Positions 1-8,303 of a stretch of DNA of 64,000 nt are shown piece by piece. How positions within the stretch are numbered: position 1 is the stretch's first letter; the number at the start of each line of letters is the position of its first letter. The notes under the pieces were generated by a model. It had not been told where the DNA came from. It made no database searches and saw only the letters and a list, made by a program, of their open reading frames with translations. Source of the DNA: a bacterium. Lineage in GTDB: Bacteria; Krumholzibacteriota; Krumholzibacteriia; JACNKJ01. The position numbers and the translations under genes were made by a program. Where the stretch lies: positions 186,001-250,000 of the forward strand of contig JAAEPZ010000538.1 in assembly GCA_024231955.1 (NCBI GenBank). Reading direction: 5' to 3'.

Positions 1-2
1 CC

Positions 3-209
3 CGGGATAGCGATGTTGCCCTGTCGATCCATGACCTGCAGGGGCGGATCGTCGCCGAACTGGTGAGCGGATTTCATCAGAGTGGAGACTATACTGTGCG
101 CTGGGATGGCCGTAATGGCGCAGGCGTTCTGGTGGCCAGCGGGATTTACTCCTGCAGGCTCCAGGCCGGCGATTATGCGGATAACAGAAAGATGAGCTTC
201 ATCAAGTAG
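3..209 (+). CDS. C-terminal fragment of a secreted protein with FlgD-like domain
   Basis: The window opens inside this gene. Reading from base 3 gives about 68 residues to a TAG stop at 207-209. The residues match the FlgD-like C-terminal domain: a beta strand with IHDLQGRIVAELV, then a Gly-Asp-Tyr turn, WDGRN, VASGIYSCRLQA and a terminal KMSFIK. This Ig-like module closes many secreted proteins of FCB-type candidate phyla and may serve as a sorting or anchoring domain (inference). The upstream passenger domain lies outside the window, so the function cannot be stated. Confidence 0.85.
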   Translation, partial: RDSDVALSIHDLQGRIVAELVSGFHQSGDYTVRWDGRNGAGVLVASGIYSCRLQAGDYADNRKMSFIK

Positions 210-248
210 ATTTCGATGCGCGGGCCGTTGGCTGTATATCCGATCCGA

Positions 249-2420
249 TCAAGGCTGTAGTAGTGGCACAATGATCAGATCGGAGGAGGAGAGAGTAGTC
301 GTTGCCACCAGTAACGATTTCCCATTGGGGTACAGCTCCAACGGCCCGTAGCATCGTTTCGAGATCGTACCAAGAGTATCCTGCACAGCGGTGGAGAGGT
401 TGTGGGCGATCAGCAGGTTCTGTTTGTCGACGTATGTGACGTAGTAAATGAGGTCCCCTCGCGAACCGGTACTGAGGATCCTGACAGTTGGGGGGTACTC
501 AGCAGCCAGATCCTCAGTACCGTCGGGGTGTAAGCGATAAAGACCCTGACGACGCGGTTCGATGAAGCAGAAGGTGCTGTCCGCTTGATCTTGATGGACG
601 ATATTGAGTCGATCACCCTCCCGAATCGTCGTCAGGTCGGTTCCGTCGGGGCGAATCTTGTTCAGCCGCCAACCCCTGCTGCATTTGGAGTTGAAGTAGA
701 TCCACTCTCCGTCGGGTGACCAGACGGGCTTGTCGTAATCCCGAAAATCAAGAGGCAGGACCCGCACCCTGCCGTTTTCCGGATCAATCAGACCCAGGAA
801 TGTCCCGTACCGATTTTGACCGGAGATCAGAAGGCTGGATCCATCAGGAGACCAGCGCAGAGCTCCGATCCCTGTTTCGGAGAGATCGGTCAGAGCGACG
901 GCATCGCCGCCATCAATATCCGCCAGGTAGATCTGAGGTTCGCCGGTCCGGTTGGAGCAGAACGCCATACGCGAGTGGGTCGGGTCGATGGAGGGGAGGA
1001 ATTCCCCCTGGGTTGAGCGATGCTGTACCTGACCCTCCAACATGTGTTCGCGATCGGCGCCGGAAGCAAGGTCATAGCGCATCAGATTCGCGTCCATCCT
1101 GGGCACCTGAACGGCCAACTGACCGGTCGCCCGAGACAGGGAGAGACTGGACATGGATTCCAGAGGCAGATTGATGTAGCTGGTCTCTCCGGTGGCGATG
1201 GTCAGATTGCCCAGCTGACCTCCTCTACCCTGGTTGGTCGAAATCACAAGTTGACGACCATCAGGATGCCAGGCCAGATCGCGAACGGAGCCGAAGGCTG
1301 CGGGTATTGTCGTCACCGGTTCACCAGCGATGGGCGCCAGACAGATAACATTCTCCCCCGGCTCCAGATTCCTGACGAACGCGATTTGATCACCCTCCGG
1401 CGAGAACCGGGGTCTCAGGTCTCCCCAACCGGAGTCCGGGGGTTGAGTCAGTGTGCGTATTTCGCCGCGAGTCAGATCCAGGATCAGAATGGCGAAACGC
1501 CCGTCGAACGGTGAGTGGCCTATGGCCAGGGATGAACCGTCCGGCGACCAATCCAGACCCAGGGAGCGTCCGTTGAGTCGACAGAGCATCTGAACCGGAC
1601 CGCCGAGAGAGGGGATGCTGCAGATGATGCGGCTGTCTCCATCGAGGCGGACAAAGGCGACGGTCGAACCATCGGGGGACCAGGTCGGATACTTGTCGCT
1701 GAACTCCCCGTCGGTAAGCTGAAGCTCCTGAGCCTGCCGCGGCTGCTTCACGTAAACGTGATAGGGATCGGCTTCCGTCGTCCGCCGTGAGAAGGCGATG
1801 CGGGTGCCATCCGGCGAAAAGGAGGGGAACGCGTCATGCCCCGGATCACTGGTCAATGGAGATACCTGGAGAGGTTCGGGTGGACGGGAATCCTCCTGAA
1901 CCGGCGGATTGAGCATGAAGCGGGTCAGCGCGAACAGCGCCATGATCACGATCAGAAAACCGGTCACAGCCACCCAACGCCTTGGTCCGGATGTCTCCCC
2001 GATAACCGGCTCGGGATGTAACGGCGCCGGCTCCTGCTCACTTTGCGGCGGGGGTGCCGTCGATCTTCTGACAACCTGCGCGACCAGGCGGTAGCCACGT
2101 TTGGGGATCGTTTCGATGTAACGCGGCTTGTGGCGATCATCACCCAGAGCGCGCCGCAAATCGCTGATGACGCGGGTCAGCGCCTCCTCATTGACCACGG
2201 TGCCGGGCCAGACTTTCGCAATCAACTGCTGGCGCGACACAACCTCACCGTTGGCCTCCGCCAGAAGGCACAGGATCTCCATGCTCTTGTGGGTGAGCTG
2301 AACGTTACCGTCGGTCCAGGTCAGCAGGTTCCTCGAGGGTTGCACCTGCCACTGTCCGATGAGGAACGGTGTGGATTTCAGGGGGCTGTTGTCGGGTATG
2401 TCGTTCCTGTCTGGGGACAT
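249..2420 (-). CDS. Membrane-anchored winged-helix regulator with C-terminal PD40/TolB-like propeller
   Basis: 723 residues in three parts. Residues 18-118 form an OmpR/PhoB-type winged helix (Trans_reg_C), with LTHKSMEILCLL, the recognition stretch ALTRVISDLRRALGDD and the hairpin IPKRGYRLVA. A proline-rich linker leads to one membrane helix at about 149-170. The rest is periplasmic, with about eight PD40/TolB-type blades such as FPSFSPDGTRIAF and YPTWSPDGSTVAF. This is the CadC/ToxR plan: a one-component regulator binding DNA in the cytoplasm and sensing outside with a beta propeller. The start has a purine-rich GAGGTTGCC upstream. It is divergent from the TonB receptor gene, which is its most likely nearby target (inference). 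The ligand is unknown. Confidence 0.85.
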   Translation of the reverse strand: MSPDRNDIPDNSPLKSTPFLIGQWQVQPSRNLLTWTDGNVQLTHKSMEILCLLAEANGEVVSRQQLIAKVWPGTVVNEEALTRVISDLRRALGDDRHKPRYIETIPKRGYRLVAQVVRRSTAPPPQSEQEPAPLHPEPVIGETSGPRRWVAVTGFLIVIMALFALTRFMLNPPVQEDSRPPEPLQVSPLTSDPGHDAFPSFSPDGTRIAFSRRTTEADPYHVYVKQPRQAQELQLTDGEFSDKYPTWSPDGSTVAFVRLDGDSRIICSIPSLGGPVQMLCRLNGRSLGLDWSPDGSSLAIGHSPFDGRFAILILDLTRGEIRTLTQPPDSGWGDLRPRFSPEGDQIAFVRNLEPGENVICLAPIAGEPVTTIPAAFGSVRDLAWHPDGRQLVISTNQGRGGQLGNLTIATGETSYINLPLESMSSLSLSRATGQLAVQVPRMDANLMRYDLASGADREHMLEGQVQHRSTQGEFLPSIDPTHSRMAFCSNRTGEPQIYLADIDGGDAVALTDLSETGIGALRWSPDGSSLLISGQNRYGTFLGLIDPENGRVRVLPLDFRDYDKPVWSPDGEWIYFNSKCSRGWRLNKIRPDGTDLTTIREGDRLNIVHQDQADSTFCFIEPRRQGLYRLHPDGTEDLAAEYPPTVRILSTGSRGDLIYYVTYVDKQNLLIAHNLSTAVQDTLGTISKRCYGPLELYPNGKSLLVATTTLSSSDLIIVPLLQP

Positions 2421-2834
2421 ATTTGGGCAACCTCAAATCAGCGCAGGGGTCATGGGTATGTATCGGCGTGTCGTCGTGTGGACTCAAGGCGTTTTTGCAT
2501 CGGCAGTTACCGGAGTGCGATCCATCTGTCCGTAATATAACCCTGTCCAAATGCCCATGTCTAGTCAGGGATGCATTTATGGCGTCTTCCGATTTCCCGA
2601 TAGAGTGATGCGACGCATAGGTCTCGGAATTGAGCCTGATTCCTTGATCCGTCCGTTGATTGGGACGAGTCAATCAATTCAACCGCAGCCACAATCGGCA
2701 TAACCGAGTGGGTCATCTAACTTGATTCGGTTTTTCCGGGTATTGGAGTTAACCGCTTGCAGATTCCGAACTGTATAACTTTAATCCTTCAAGGGAGAGC
2801 ATCAATTTTCGACTTCGTCCTGGAAGCGGGAAAG
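2421..2834. other. Divergent intergenic region between PD40 regulator and TonB receptor
   Basis: About 410 bases without a convincing gene. It must hold both divergent promoters. Visible signals are weak: a TATAAC at 2536-2541 on the plus strand without a good -35, and an 11-base palindrome ATGCGACGCAT at 2608-2618 that could be an operator for the adjacent winged-helix regulator. In-frame codons run upstream of the receptor start as far as a TTG at 2757, but the signal peptide begins at 2835. Confidence 0.4.
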
Positions 2835-5144
2835 ATGTATCGATTGTCGCCGCTGCGGATGTTTCCTTTGGCAATCGGATTGCTGATTATTCTGTTCGTC
2901 TCCTGCCCTGATCCTACCCGGGGCACAGAGGAGTTGGATTATTTTTCGATGTCCCTGGAGGAGTTGATCGAGGAGACGGTCTCAATCGGATCGTTGACCG
3001 GTGGAATATTGTCCGGAGCCCCTGTCTCCGTTACCTCCATCACCGCCATTGATATCGCTGCCACACCCGCCCGCAACATCTGTGATCTGCTCGAGATCTA
3101 TGTGCCGGGCGCAACCTATGTTACCCACTTCCTTGGTCCGCGTTTGGGTTTGCGTGGTGTCGCCGGTGACCAGAACCATTCGGTTCTGCTGATTGTCGAT
3201 GGTCGGAACATGAATCTGGTCACACGCCATGGTCCGGTGTTTGAATTACTGAATATGGACCTGCGCGATATAGCCCGTATCGATGTGATCCGTGGACCGG
3301 GGTCGGTAACCTACGGCCCGGGAGCAATTGCGGGGGTTATCAATGTCACCACCAAGAGCGCTCATGACGATCACGGCCTGATTGTGGGGCTGGCCGGCAA
3401 CCGGCAGTATCGTCAGGGCAGCGCCAATGTCTGCTACAGCTTTCCGGGTGAAAAAACGGCCGTTCACATCTACGGCAGCCTCAGCAGCGCCCGGGGGCTG
3501 GATGATACCCGATTCTATTACGTCGATCGGGCTCATGGCTACGGTTACGGTTTCATGGGCCCGGATTGGGGGAATCGCGATCTGGGTACGGAGCCGCCAC
3601 CCATTCTGGCCGACTACCGCAACCGTCCCCAGGTGAAGCTGAATATCAAGGTGTCACTGGCCGACATCTGGCGTCTCCACGGCCGCTATACCTCCAACAG
3701 TTGGGTCAAAGTGATTCAGGCCAGGAGCGAGGCTCCCCTATACGGCGGTTTCAACCGGGCCAATCTTACCCTGTCCCTCGAGAACGAAACCCGGTTGTCG
3801 GCTTTATCCCGATTGACGACAATGGCCGCATTCTACTCCGCCAACTACGATGAAATCTCCCTTTACCAGGGATCAAACCGACCCCTTGATGATCCGACTC
3901 AGAAGAACGCCTACTTTTCAGAAAACCGTTTATCTTTACGATCCGTGTGGCGACATGAGTCGCAAGGCGGCAACCGCTTCGCACTGGGCGTCAATCTGGA
4001 AACCCAGTACTTGACCTCACCCTGGGGTAAAGATGAGGACCTCTTCATCCTCGGCCTGAGAGCCCCCATCCGCTTCGCCGTTATGGATACTACGTCGGCG
4101 TTTTACCGGCAGTATCCATCAATGTGCACGTTGATCACGGAGGATATCTCGGCAAATCAGATGGCCATATTCGGTGAAGCCAAAGTCTTGCTGTCCGATG
4201 ATCTGACTCTGTTGCTCTCCGGCCGCGGCGACAAGCACGAATATGCGGATTGGGCCTGGTCCCCGCGTGTCGCATTGATCAAGAGTGTCGACCCTCTCAA
4301 TACCGTCAAAGCCATCTGGCAGCACTCGGTCCGCTTGCCGGCTTTCGATGACCTGCTTTCGATCCATATGCTCAAGGAGAGCCCGGCTAAACCCGAAATC
4401 CTCAATGGCCTTGAGCTGATATTTAACCACCGATCCGCCAACGTATGGGACATGGAGCTTGCGACCTACTTCAGCCGCATCAATCAGGTCGCCTGGCTGC
4501 CCGAGGGGTACCCGGGTCGGGTGGGGACTTTCGAGGTTCTTGGCGTGGAGCTGGACATCAACCATCGCACTCCCGGTTTGGTGTTGGGGGCGAATTACTC
4601 CTACATCAATCAGATCAGCTGGGACACGCACCGTGAGATCGATGCGTTCATCAAGATTCCCGACGACCCTGCCGACACGGAGTATCAGCTGTCGGCCTTT
4701 GGGACCAACAGGATCAACAACTTGCCGGGCCAGGCTCTCAAGTTCTTCCTGCGCAAGCCCATTATGCAGCAGCGGGTGATTGCTCATATCGATGGACGTC
4801 TGTTCTGGAGCCCGGGACAGGCGGAGATGCTGGATATGTTCAAGGATGTTCATGATGCTTACGGATCAGAGGCAACCAGAGCCGAAATGAGTGCCATCTA
4901 CGATGATCTCAAAGCGCACGGTTACGCGGAGCCCATGTTCACGAGCAACCTGTCACTGATTTTGCAGCCGCTTCGGGACAACGATACCAGGGTCTCATTG
5001 TTCGCCAGCAATGTTTTGACCCACAACTATCTGCGCTATGTCGTTCAGTACTGGGAGGAGGGCTACCTGCGTCAGTATCCGCGGCAGGTGGGCTTTCTGG
5101 AGGAGCCGCTGACTCTGGGTTTATCCGTAGAGGCTCGTTTCTGA
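2835..5144 (+). CDS. TonB-dependent outer-membrane receptor
   Basis: 769 residues from the ATG at 2835, chosen because GGAAGCGGGAAAG precedes it and a signal peptide (MYRLSPLRMFPLAIGLLIIL) starts there. The mature protein begins with the motif SMSLEELIEETV, usual in the receptor subfamily found next to sensor proteins. The plug domain follows, with APVSVTSI, RLGLRGVAGDQNHSVLLIVDG, ARIDVIRGPGSVTYGPGAIAGVINVTTK. The rest is a predicted beta barrel ending in aromatic VEARF. It lies upstream of a YfiR-like periplasmic protein and a CHASE8 hybrid kinase, so it probably works as an outer-membrane sensor or uptake channel for that system (inference). The ligand is unknown. No TonB box was identified with certainty. 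Confidence 0.9.
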   Translation: MYRLSPLRMFPLAIGLLIILFVSCPDPTRGTEELDYFSMSLEELIEETVSIGSLTGGILSGAPVSVTSITAIDIAATPARNICDLLEIYVPGATYVTHFLGPRLGLRGVAGDQNHSVLLIVDGRNMNLVTRHGPVFELLNMDLRDIARIDVIRGPGSVTYGPGAIAGVINVTTKSAHDDHGLIVGLAGNRQYRQGSANVCYSFPGEKTAVHIYGSLSSARGLDDTRFYYVDRAHGYGYGFMGPDWGNRDLGTEPPPILADYRNRPQVKLNIKVSLADIWRLHGRYTSNSWVKVIQARSEAPLYGGFNRANLTLSLENETRLSALSRLTTMAAFYSANYDEISLYQGSNRPLDDPTQKNAYFSENRLSLRSVWRHESQGGNRFALGVNLETQYLTSPWGKDEDLFILGLRAPIRFAVMDTTSAFYRQYPSMCTLITEDISANQMAIFGEAKVLLSDDLTLLLSGRGDKHEYADWAWSPRVALIKSVDPLNTVKAIWQHSVRLPAFDDLLSIHMLKESPAKPEILNGLELIFNHRSANVWDMELATYFSRINQVAWLPEGYPGRVGTFEVLGVELDINHRTPGLVLGANYSYINQISWDTHREIDAFIKIPDDPADTEYQLSAFGTNRINNLPGQALKFFLRKPIMQQRVIAHIDGRLFWSPGQAEMLDMFKDVHDAYGSEATRAEMSAIYDDLKAHGYAEPMFTSNLSLILQPLRDNDTRVSLFASNVLTHNYLRYVVQYWEEGYLRQYPRQVGFLEEPLTLGLSVEARF

Positions 5145-5180
5145 CCGATCGGTCTCAGGCCCGATGCGCATGCCGGGCCT
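5143..5180 (+). promoter_or_regulatory. Intercistronic palindrome and stem-loop
   Basis: The stop of the receptor gene overlaps the perfect 12-base palindrome GACCGATCGGTC (5143-5154). Next comes a hairpin with 7-bp arms AGGCCCG (5157-5163) and CGGGCCT (5174-5180). There is no T-run after it, so it is more likely an RNA-processing or expression-tuning element between receptor and yfiR-like gene than a terminator (inference). Confidence 0.4.
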
Positions 5181-5327
5181 ATGGCGGGTAGAGCCGGGAT
5201 ATGAGGGATGTGGAGCAGAGCGATACGGAGTCGGATCATTGACGCCCTGCTGTCCGCCGATCCGGCAAATGAGGATGATAGGGTGCTCAAGTTGGATTGA
5301 AGTATGGAACCGCTCATGTAGGGAGCT

Positions 5328-5945
5328 ATGAAAAACAAAGTTCCACAGGTGTTTGTCGTTGGCTTTTTGCTTTGTGTCCTGTTCGCCGGCGACATCAGGT
5401 CTGCAGACCTCATCGACAACGAGAAGGCGACCAAAATCAAAGCCGCGTACCTTTACCACCTGGTCAGGCTGGTCGAGTGGCCGGATGAGGTTCTGTCGGA
5501 GCTACAGGATTCACTGAGAATTATCGTTGTCGGTGCAGACCCGAATGACATCTCCGGTCTGTTCACGGCTCAAGCCAGAACCGTTGGGGCCCACGAGCAT
5601 CCCCTGACCATAATTCACCTCCGAGATTCCGCCGAATTTCTTAGCTATCTCACCGGTGATCCGGATAAATCGAGCCACTGTCATCTGCTGCATTTTCTGG
5701 AATCGGAGGTAAACTCCTATGAGGTCTGTCTGGGGCGGATTCAAATCAGACACACCCTGACCACCAGTGAGATTGATGGGTTCTCCTCTTCGGGCGGCAT
5801 GGTGGGTTTTGTGATCAGGGGCAACAGGGTGGCTATCGAGGTCAATCAGCAGGCTATCCGTTACGCCGACCTGAAAATCAGTGCGGAGTTCCTGCAACAT
5901 GCCAAGATCGTCGAAGGAGTATTCGAGCAAGGAGGTTTGGACTAG
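5328..5945 (+). CDS. YfiR/DUF4154 family periplasmic protein
   Basis: 205 residues with an N-terminal signal peptide (about 1-26). It carries family hallmarks: KIKAAYLYHLVRLVEWP just after the signal, a Rossmann-like core, and the C-terminal SSGGMVGFVIRGNRVAIEVNQQA with ISAEFLQHAKIVEGVF. In Pseudomonas, YfiR is a periplasmic repressor that binds the periplasmic domain of the diguanylate cyclase YfiN. Here the gene stops at 5945, directly abutting a histidine kinase with a YfiN-like CHASE8 periplasmic domain, which strongly suggests a repressor-sensor pair. Two cysteines remain in the mature part. GTAGGGAGC precedes the ATG. Confidence 0.88.
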   Translation: MKNKVPQVFVVGFLLCVLFAGDIRSADLIDNEKATKIKAAYLYHLVRLVEWPDEVLSELQDSLRIIVVGADPNDISGLFTAQARTVGAHEHPLTIIHLRDSAEFLSYLTGDPDKSSHCHLLHFLESEVNSYEVCLGRIQIRHTLTTSEIDGFSSSGGMVGFVIRGNRVAIEVNQQAIRYADLKISAEFLQHAKIVEGVFEQGGLD

Positions 5946-8225
5946 ATGCCCGTCGGATTGTGGCAAAACCTCGCCTTTCGGCACAAGATTCAGCTGTATG
6001 CCGCGCTGGTCAGTCTGGTGGCGTTGGTGATCGCGGGAGTCGCCACGATCAGCTTTGAAGCGGTCTCCTTCCGCAAGGATTATAACCGGGAGATCACGGC
6101 CATCGCCGATATCACCAGCCAGATGTGTGCATCGGCCCTCACCTTCAACGATGACGAATTCGCGACACGCATTCTCGCCGGACTTGCGGCCGAAGAGAGT
6201 ATCATCAACTCCTGCATCTATGAAGACGGTGGGGGGCTCTTTGCGGCTTTCAGGCATGAGGACTCCGAGTTTGCCTTCCCCGCGCTGGAGCGCCTGTCCG
6301 AATATGATTCCGAAAAGGGGACCATCTGGCTGACTCGCCCCGTTGTTTACGGGGACGAGCAGGTAGGGACAATGTTCATTCAAGCCCGGATGGATTTGCT
6401 TGCGGGTCGCATCTGGATCTACTCCTGGGGTGCGGTCGTGATCCTGCTGCTTGCTCAAGCCGTTGCGCTGACCCTGGCGAACAGGATTCAGAAAACCATC
6501 ACTCAACCGGTGGTCGAACTGCAACGGACGGCCAATCTGGTGAGTCGCCGTGCGGATTATTCAGCCCGCGCTCATCAGTACGGCTGTGATGAACTGGGTC
6601 AGCTGACGGCGGAATTCAATGAGATGCTGGACCAGATACAGGCCAAGGACCTTGCGCTGCGTGAGAGCGAAGCGCGATTCTCCTCTTTGCTGACCCGTAT
6701 TGATGAGGTCATATTCCGCCTGGCTTTGCCCGACAGAAACCTGGAATACTGCAGCCCGCCCGCTCTGAACATGTTTGGCTACTCGTCGGAGCAATTGATT
6801 GAGGATCCCCGATTGTTCCGCTCAATCATCCACCCCGAATCGGTGGCTGATCTCGACGAAGCCTACTCCCGCGCCGCAGATGGGGAGCTTGCCTCTCAAT
6901 TCGAATTCCGGATCATTGATCGCAATGGTGATGAAAAATGGCTGGTGCAGACCAACTCTCCCGTATTCGATGAGGAGGGCAAGCTGACGGCCATCGAGGG
7001 CTGCTGCTTCGATATCACCGATCGGATATTGGCCGAAGCCGATCGGGAGCTGTTCATGTCCGAGTTGGCCCAATCCCACCGGCTCGAGGCGCTGGGCACT
7101 CTGACGGGCGGCATCGCTCACGATTTCAACAATGTGCTGGCTGCGATCATGGGCAACGCCGACATGGCCAGCAATGTTCTGGCGAAGGATCATTCCGCCG
7201 CCAAATTCATCACCCCCATTCTCCAGGCGAGTGAACGGGCCAAGGATCTGGTCCGTCAAATATTGACATTCGCCCGCCAGGATCCGCAGGAGAAGGGGCT
7301 GCTGTCCCTTGACGATCTCATCAGGGAGACCACCACCCTGATTCGCGCCTCCCTCCCCACGACGATCAGAATTGAGACCAACCTGTCGGGTGACCTGGAC
7401 CAGGTCATGGGGAATCTGACTCAATTGCATCAGGTGATCATGAACTTGTGCGCAAATGCCCTACATGCCATGCGGGAGAATGGCGGGCTGCTGACTCTGG
7501 AGGTCAACCCGGTATCCTTTGGAATCTCGACCGACAACAAACCGGCGAATCTACCTCCCGGGAAATATCTGGAATTGTCGATTGGCGATTCGGGTGAGGG
7601 GATATCCCAGGCGGTTCAGGAGCATATGTTCGAACCGTTCTTCACCACCAAATCCAAGACGGAAGGGACAGGGATGGGGCTGGCCGTTGTCTACGGCATT
7701 ATCAGTGAACACGGCGGCGATATCTCCGTGAGCAGCAGGCCGGGTGAGGGGACCACTTTCCGCATTCTGCTCCCCTGTGTCCAGGCTGCCGAAAAACAAG
7801 AGGTGAGGAAAATGGATGAATTAAGGCGGGGCAGCGGCAGGATTCTCTTCGTGGATGATGAGGATATGCTGGTGAATCTTGGTACCCACATGCTTGAGAT
7901 GACGGGTTATGACGTGGATGGCTTCACCGATCCCCTCGAGGCTCTGGCAAAGTTCCGGGAGATGCCCGATATCTATAATCTGGTGATCTCCGATTTCACA
8001 ATGCCCCACCTGACCGGTCTGGCGCTGGCCGAGCATCTGCACGCCATACGTGAGGATATCCCGATTGTGATCATGACGGGTAATCTGGATCGCCTCGCGC
8101 TTGCCGATGCGGCCGAGTTCGGAGTCGTACACATCGCCAGCAAACCGATGAGCGTCAAAACTCTCATCAGTCTGGTCGACGATGTGCTGACCATGGATCG
8201 GAAGTGTAAAGCCTTCACGGTCTGA
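5946..8225 (+). CDS. CHASE8-type hybrid sensor histidine kinase (HAMP-PAS-HisKA-HATPase-REC)
   Basis: 759 residues. A membrane helix near 14-36, a periplasmic CHASE8-like region to about 150 and a second helix near 156-178 are followed by HAMP, a PAS domain (EARFSSLLTRIDEVIFRL to CCFDITDR), HisKA with the phosphoacceptor in TGGIAHDFNNVLAAI, a HATPase with NLCANALHAM, GDSGEGI and GTGMGLAVVYGI, and a receiver with ILFVDDEDM, the acceptor Asp in LVISDFTMP and the Lys in ASKPMS. It follows the YfiR-like gene without any gap, so expression is probably coupled. There is no DNA-binding or GGDEF output: the receiver must pass phosphate on or act back on the kinase. Membrane, cytoplasmic catalytic side. 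Confidence 0.93.
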   Translation: MPVGLWQNLAFRHKIQLYAALVSLVALVIAGVATISFEAVSFRKDYNREITAIADITSQMCASALTFNDDEFATRILAGLAAEESIINSCIYEDGGGLFAAFRHEDSEFAFPALERLSEYDSEKGTIWLTRPVVYGDEQVGTMFIQARMDLLAGRIWIYSWGAVVILLLAQAVALTLANRIQKTITQPVVELQRTANLVSRRADYSARAHQYGCDELGQLTAEFNEMLDQIQAKDLALRESEARFSSLLTRIDEVIFRLALPDRNLEYCSPPALNMFGYSSEQLIEDPRLFRSIIHPESVADLDEAYSRAADGELASQFEFRIIDRNGDEKWLVQTNSPVFDEEGKLTAIEGCCFDITDRILAEADRELFMSELAQSHRLEALGTLTGGIAHDFNNVLAAIMGNADMASNVLAKDHSAAKFITPILQASERAKDLVRQILTFARQDPQEKGLLSLDDLIRETTTLIRASLPTTIRIETNLSGDLDQVMGNLTQLHQVIMNLCANALHAMRENGGLLTLEVNPVSFGISTDNKPANLPPGKYLELSIGDSGEGISQAVQEHMFEPFFTTKSKTEGTGMGLAVVYGIISEHGGDISVSSRPGEGTTFRILLPCVQAAEKQEVRKMDELRRGSGRILFVDDEDMLVNLGTHMLEMTGYDVDGFTDPLEALAKFREMPDIYNLVISDFTMPHLTGLALAEHLHAIREDIPIVIMTGNLDRLALADAAEFGVVHIASKPMSVKTLISLVDDVLTMDRKCKAFTV

Positions 8226-8243
8226 CGAGGGGTGATGGACGGA

Positions 8244-8272
8244 GCCTATCGGGCGCGAGTTGCCCGATAGGC
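8244..8272. terminator. Bidirectional stem-loop between convergent genes
   Basis: Perfect 11-bp inverted repeat GCCTATCGGGC (8244-8254) and GCCCGATAGGC (8262-8272) with a 7-base loop, lying between the hybrid kinase and the convergent acetoacetyl-CoA synthetase gene. No strong T-run on either strand. Confidence 0.6.
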
Positions 8273-8303
8273 AGGTACGGTTCATCAGGTATCAGGTCAA
8301 GAG

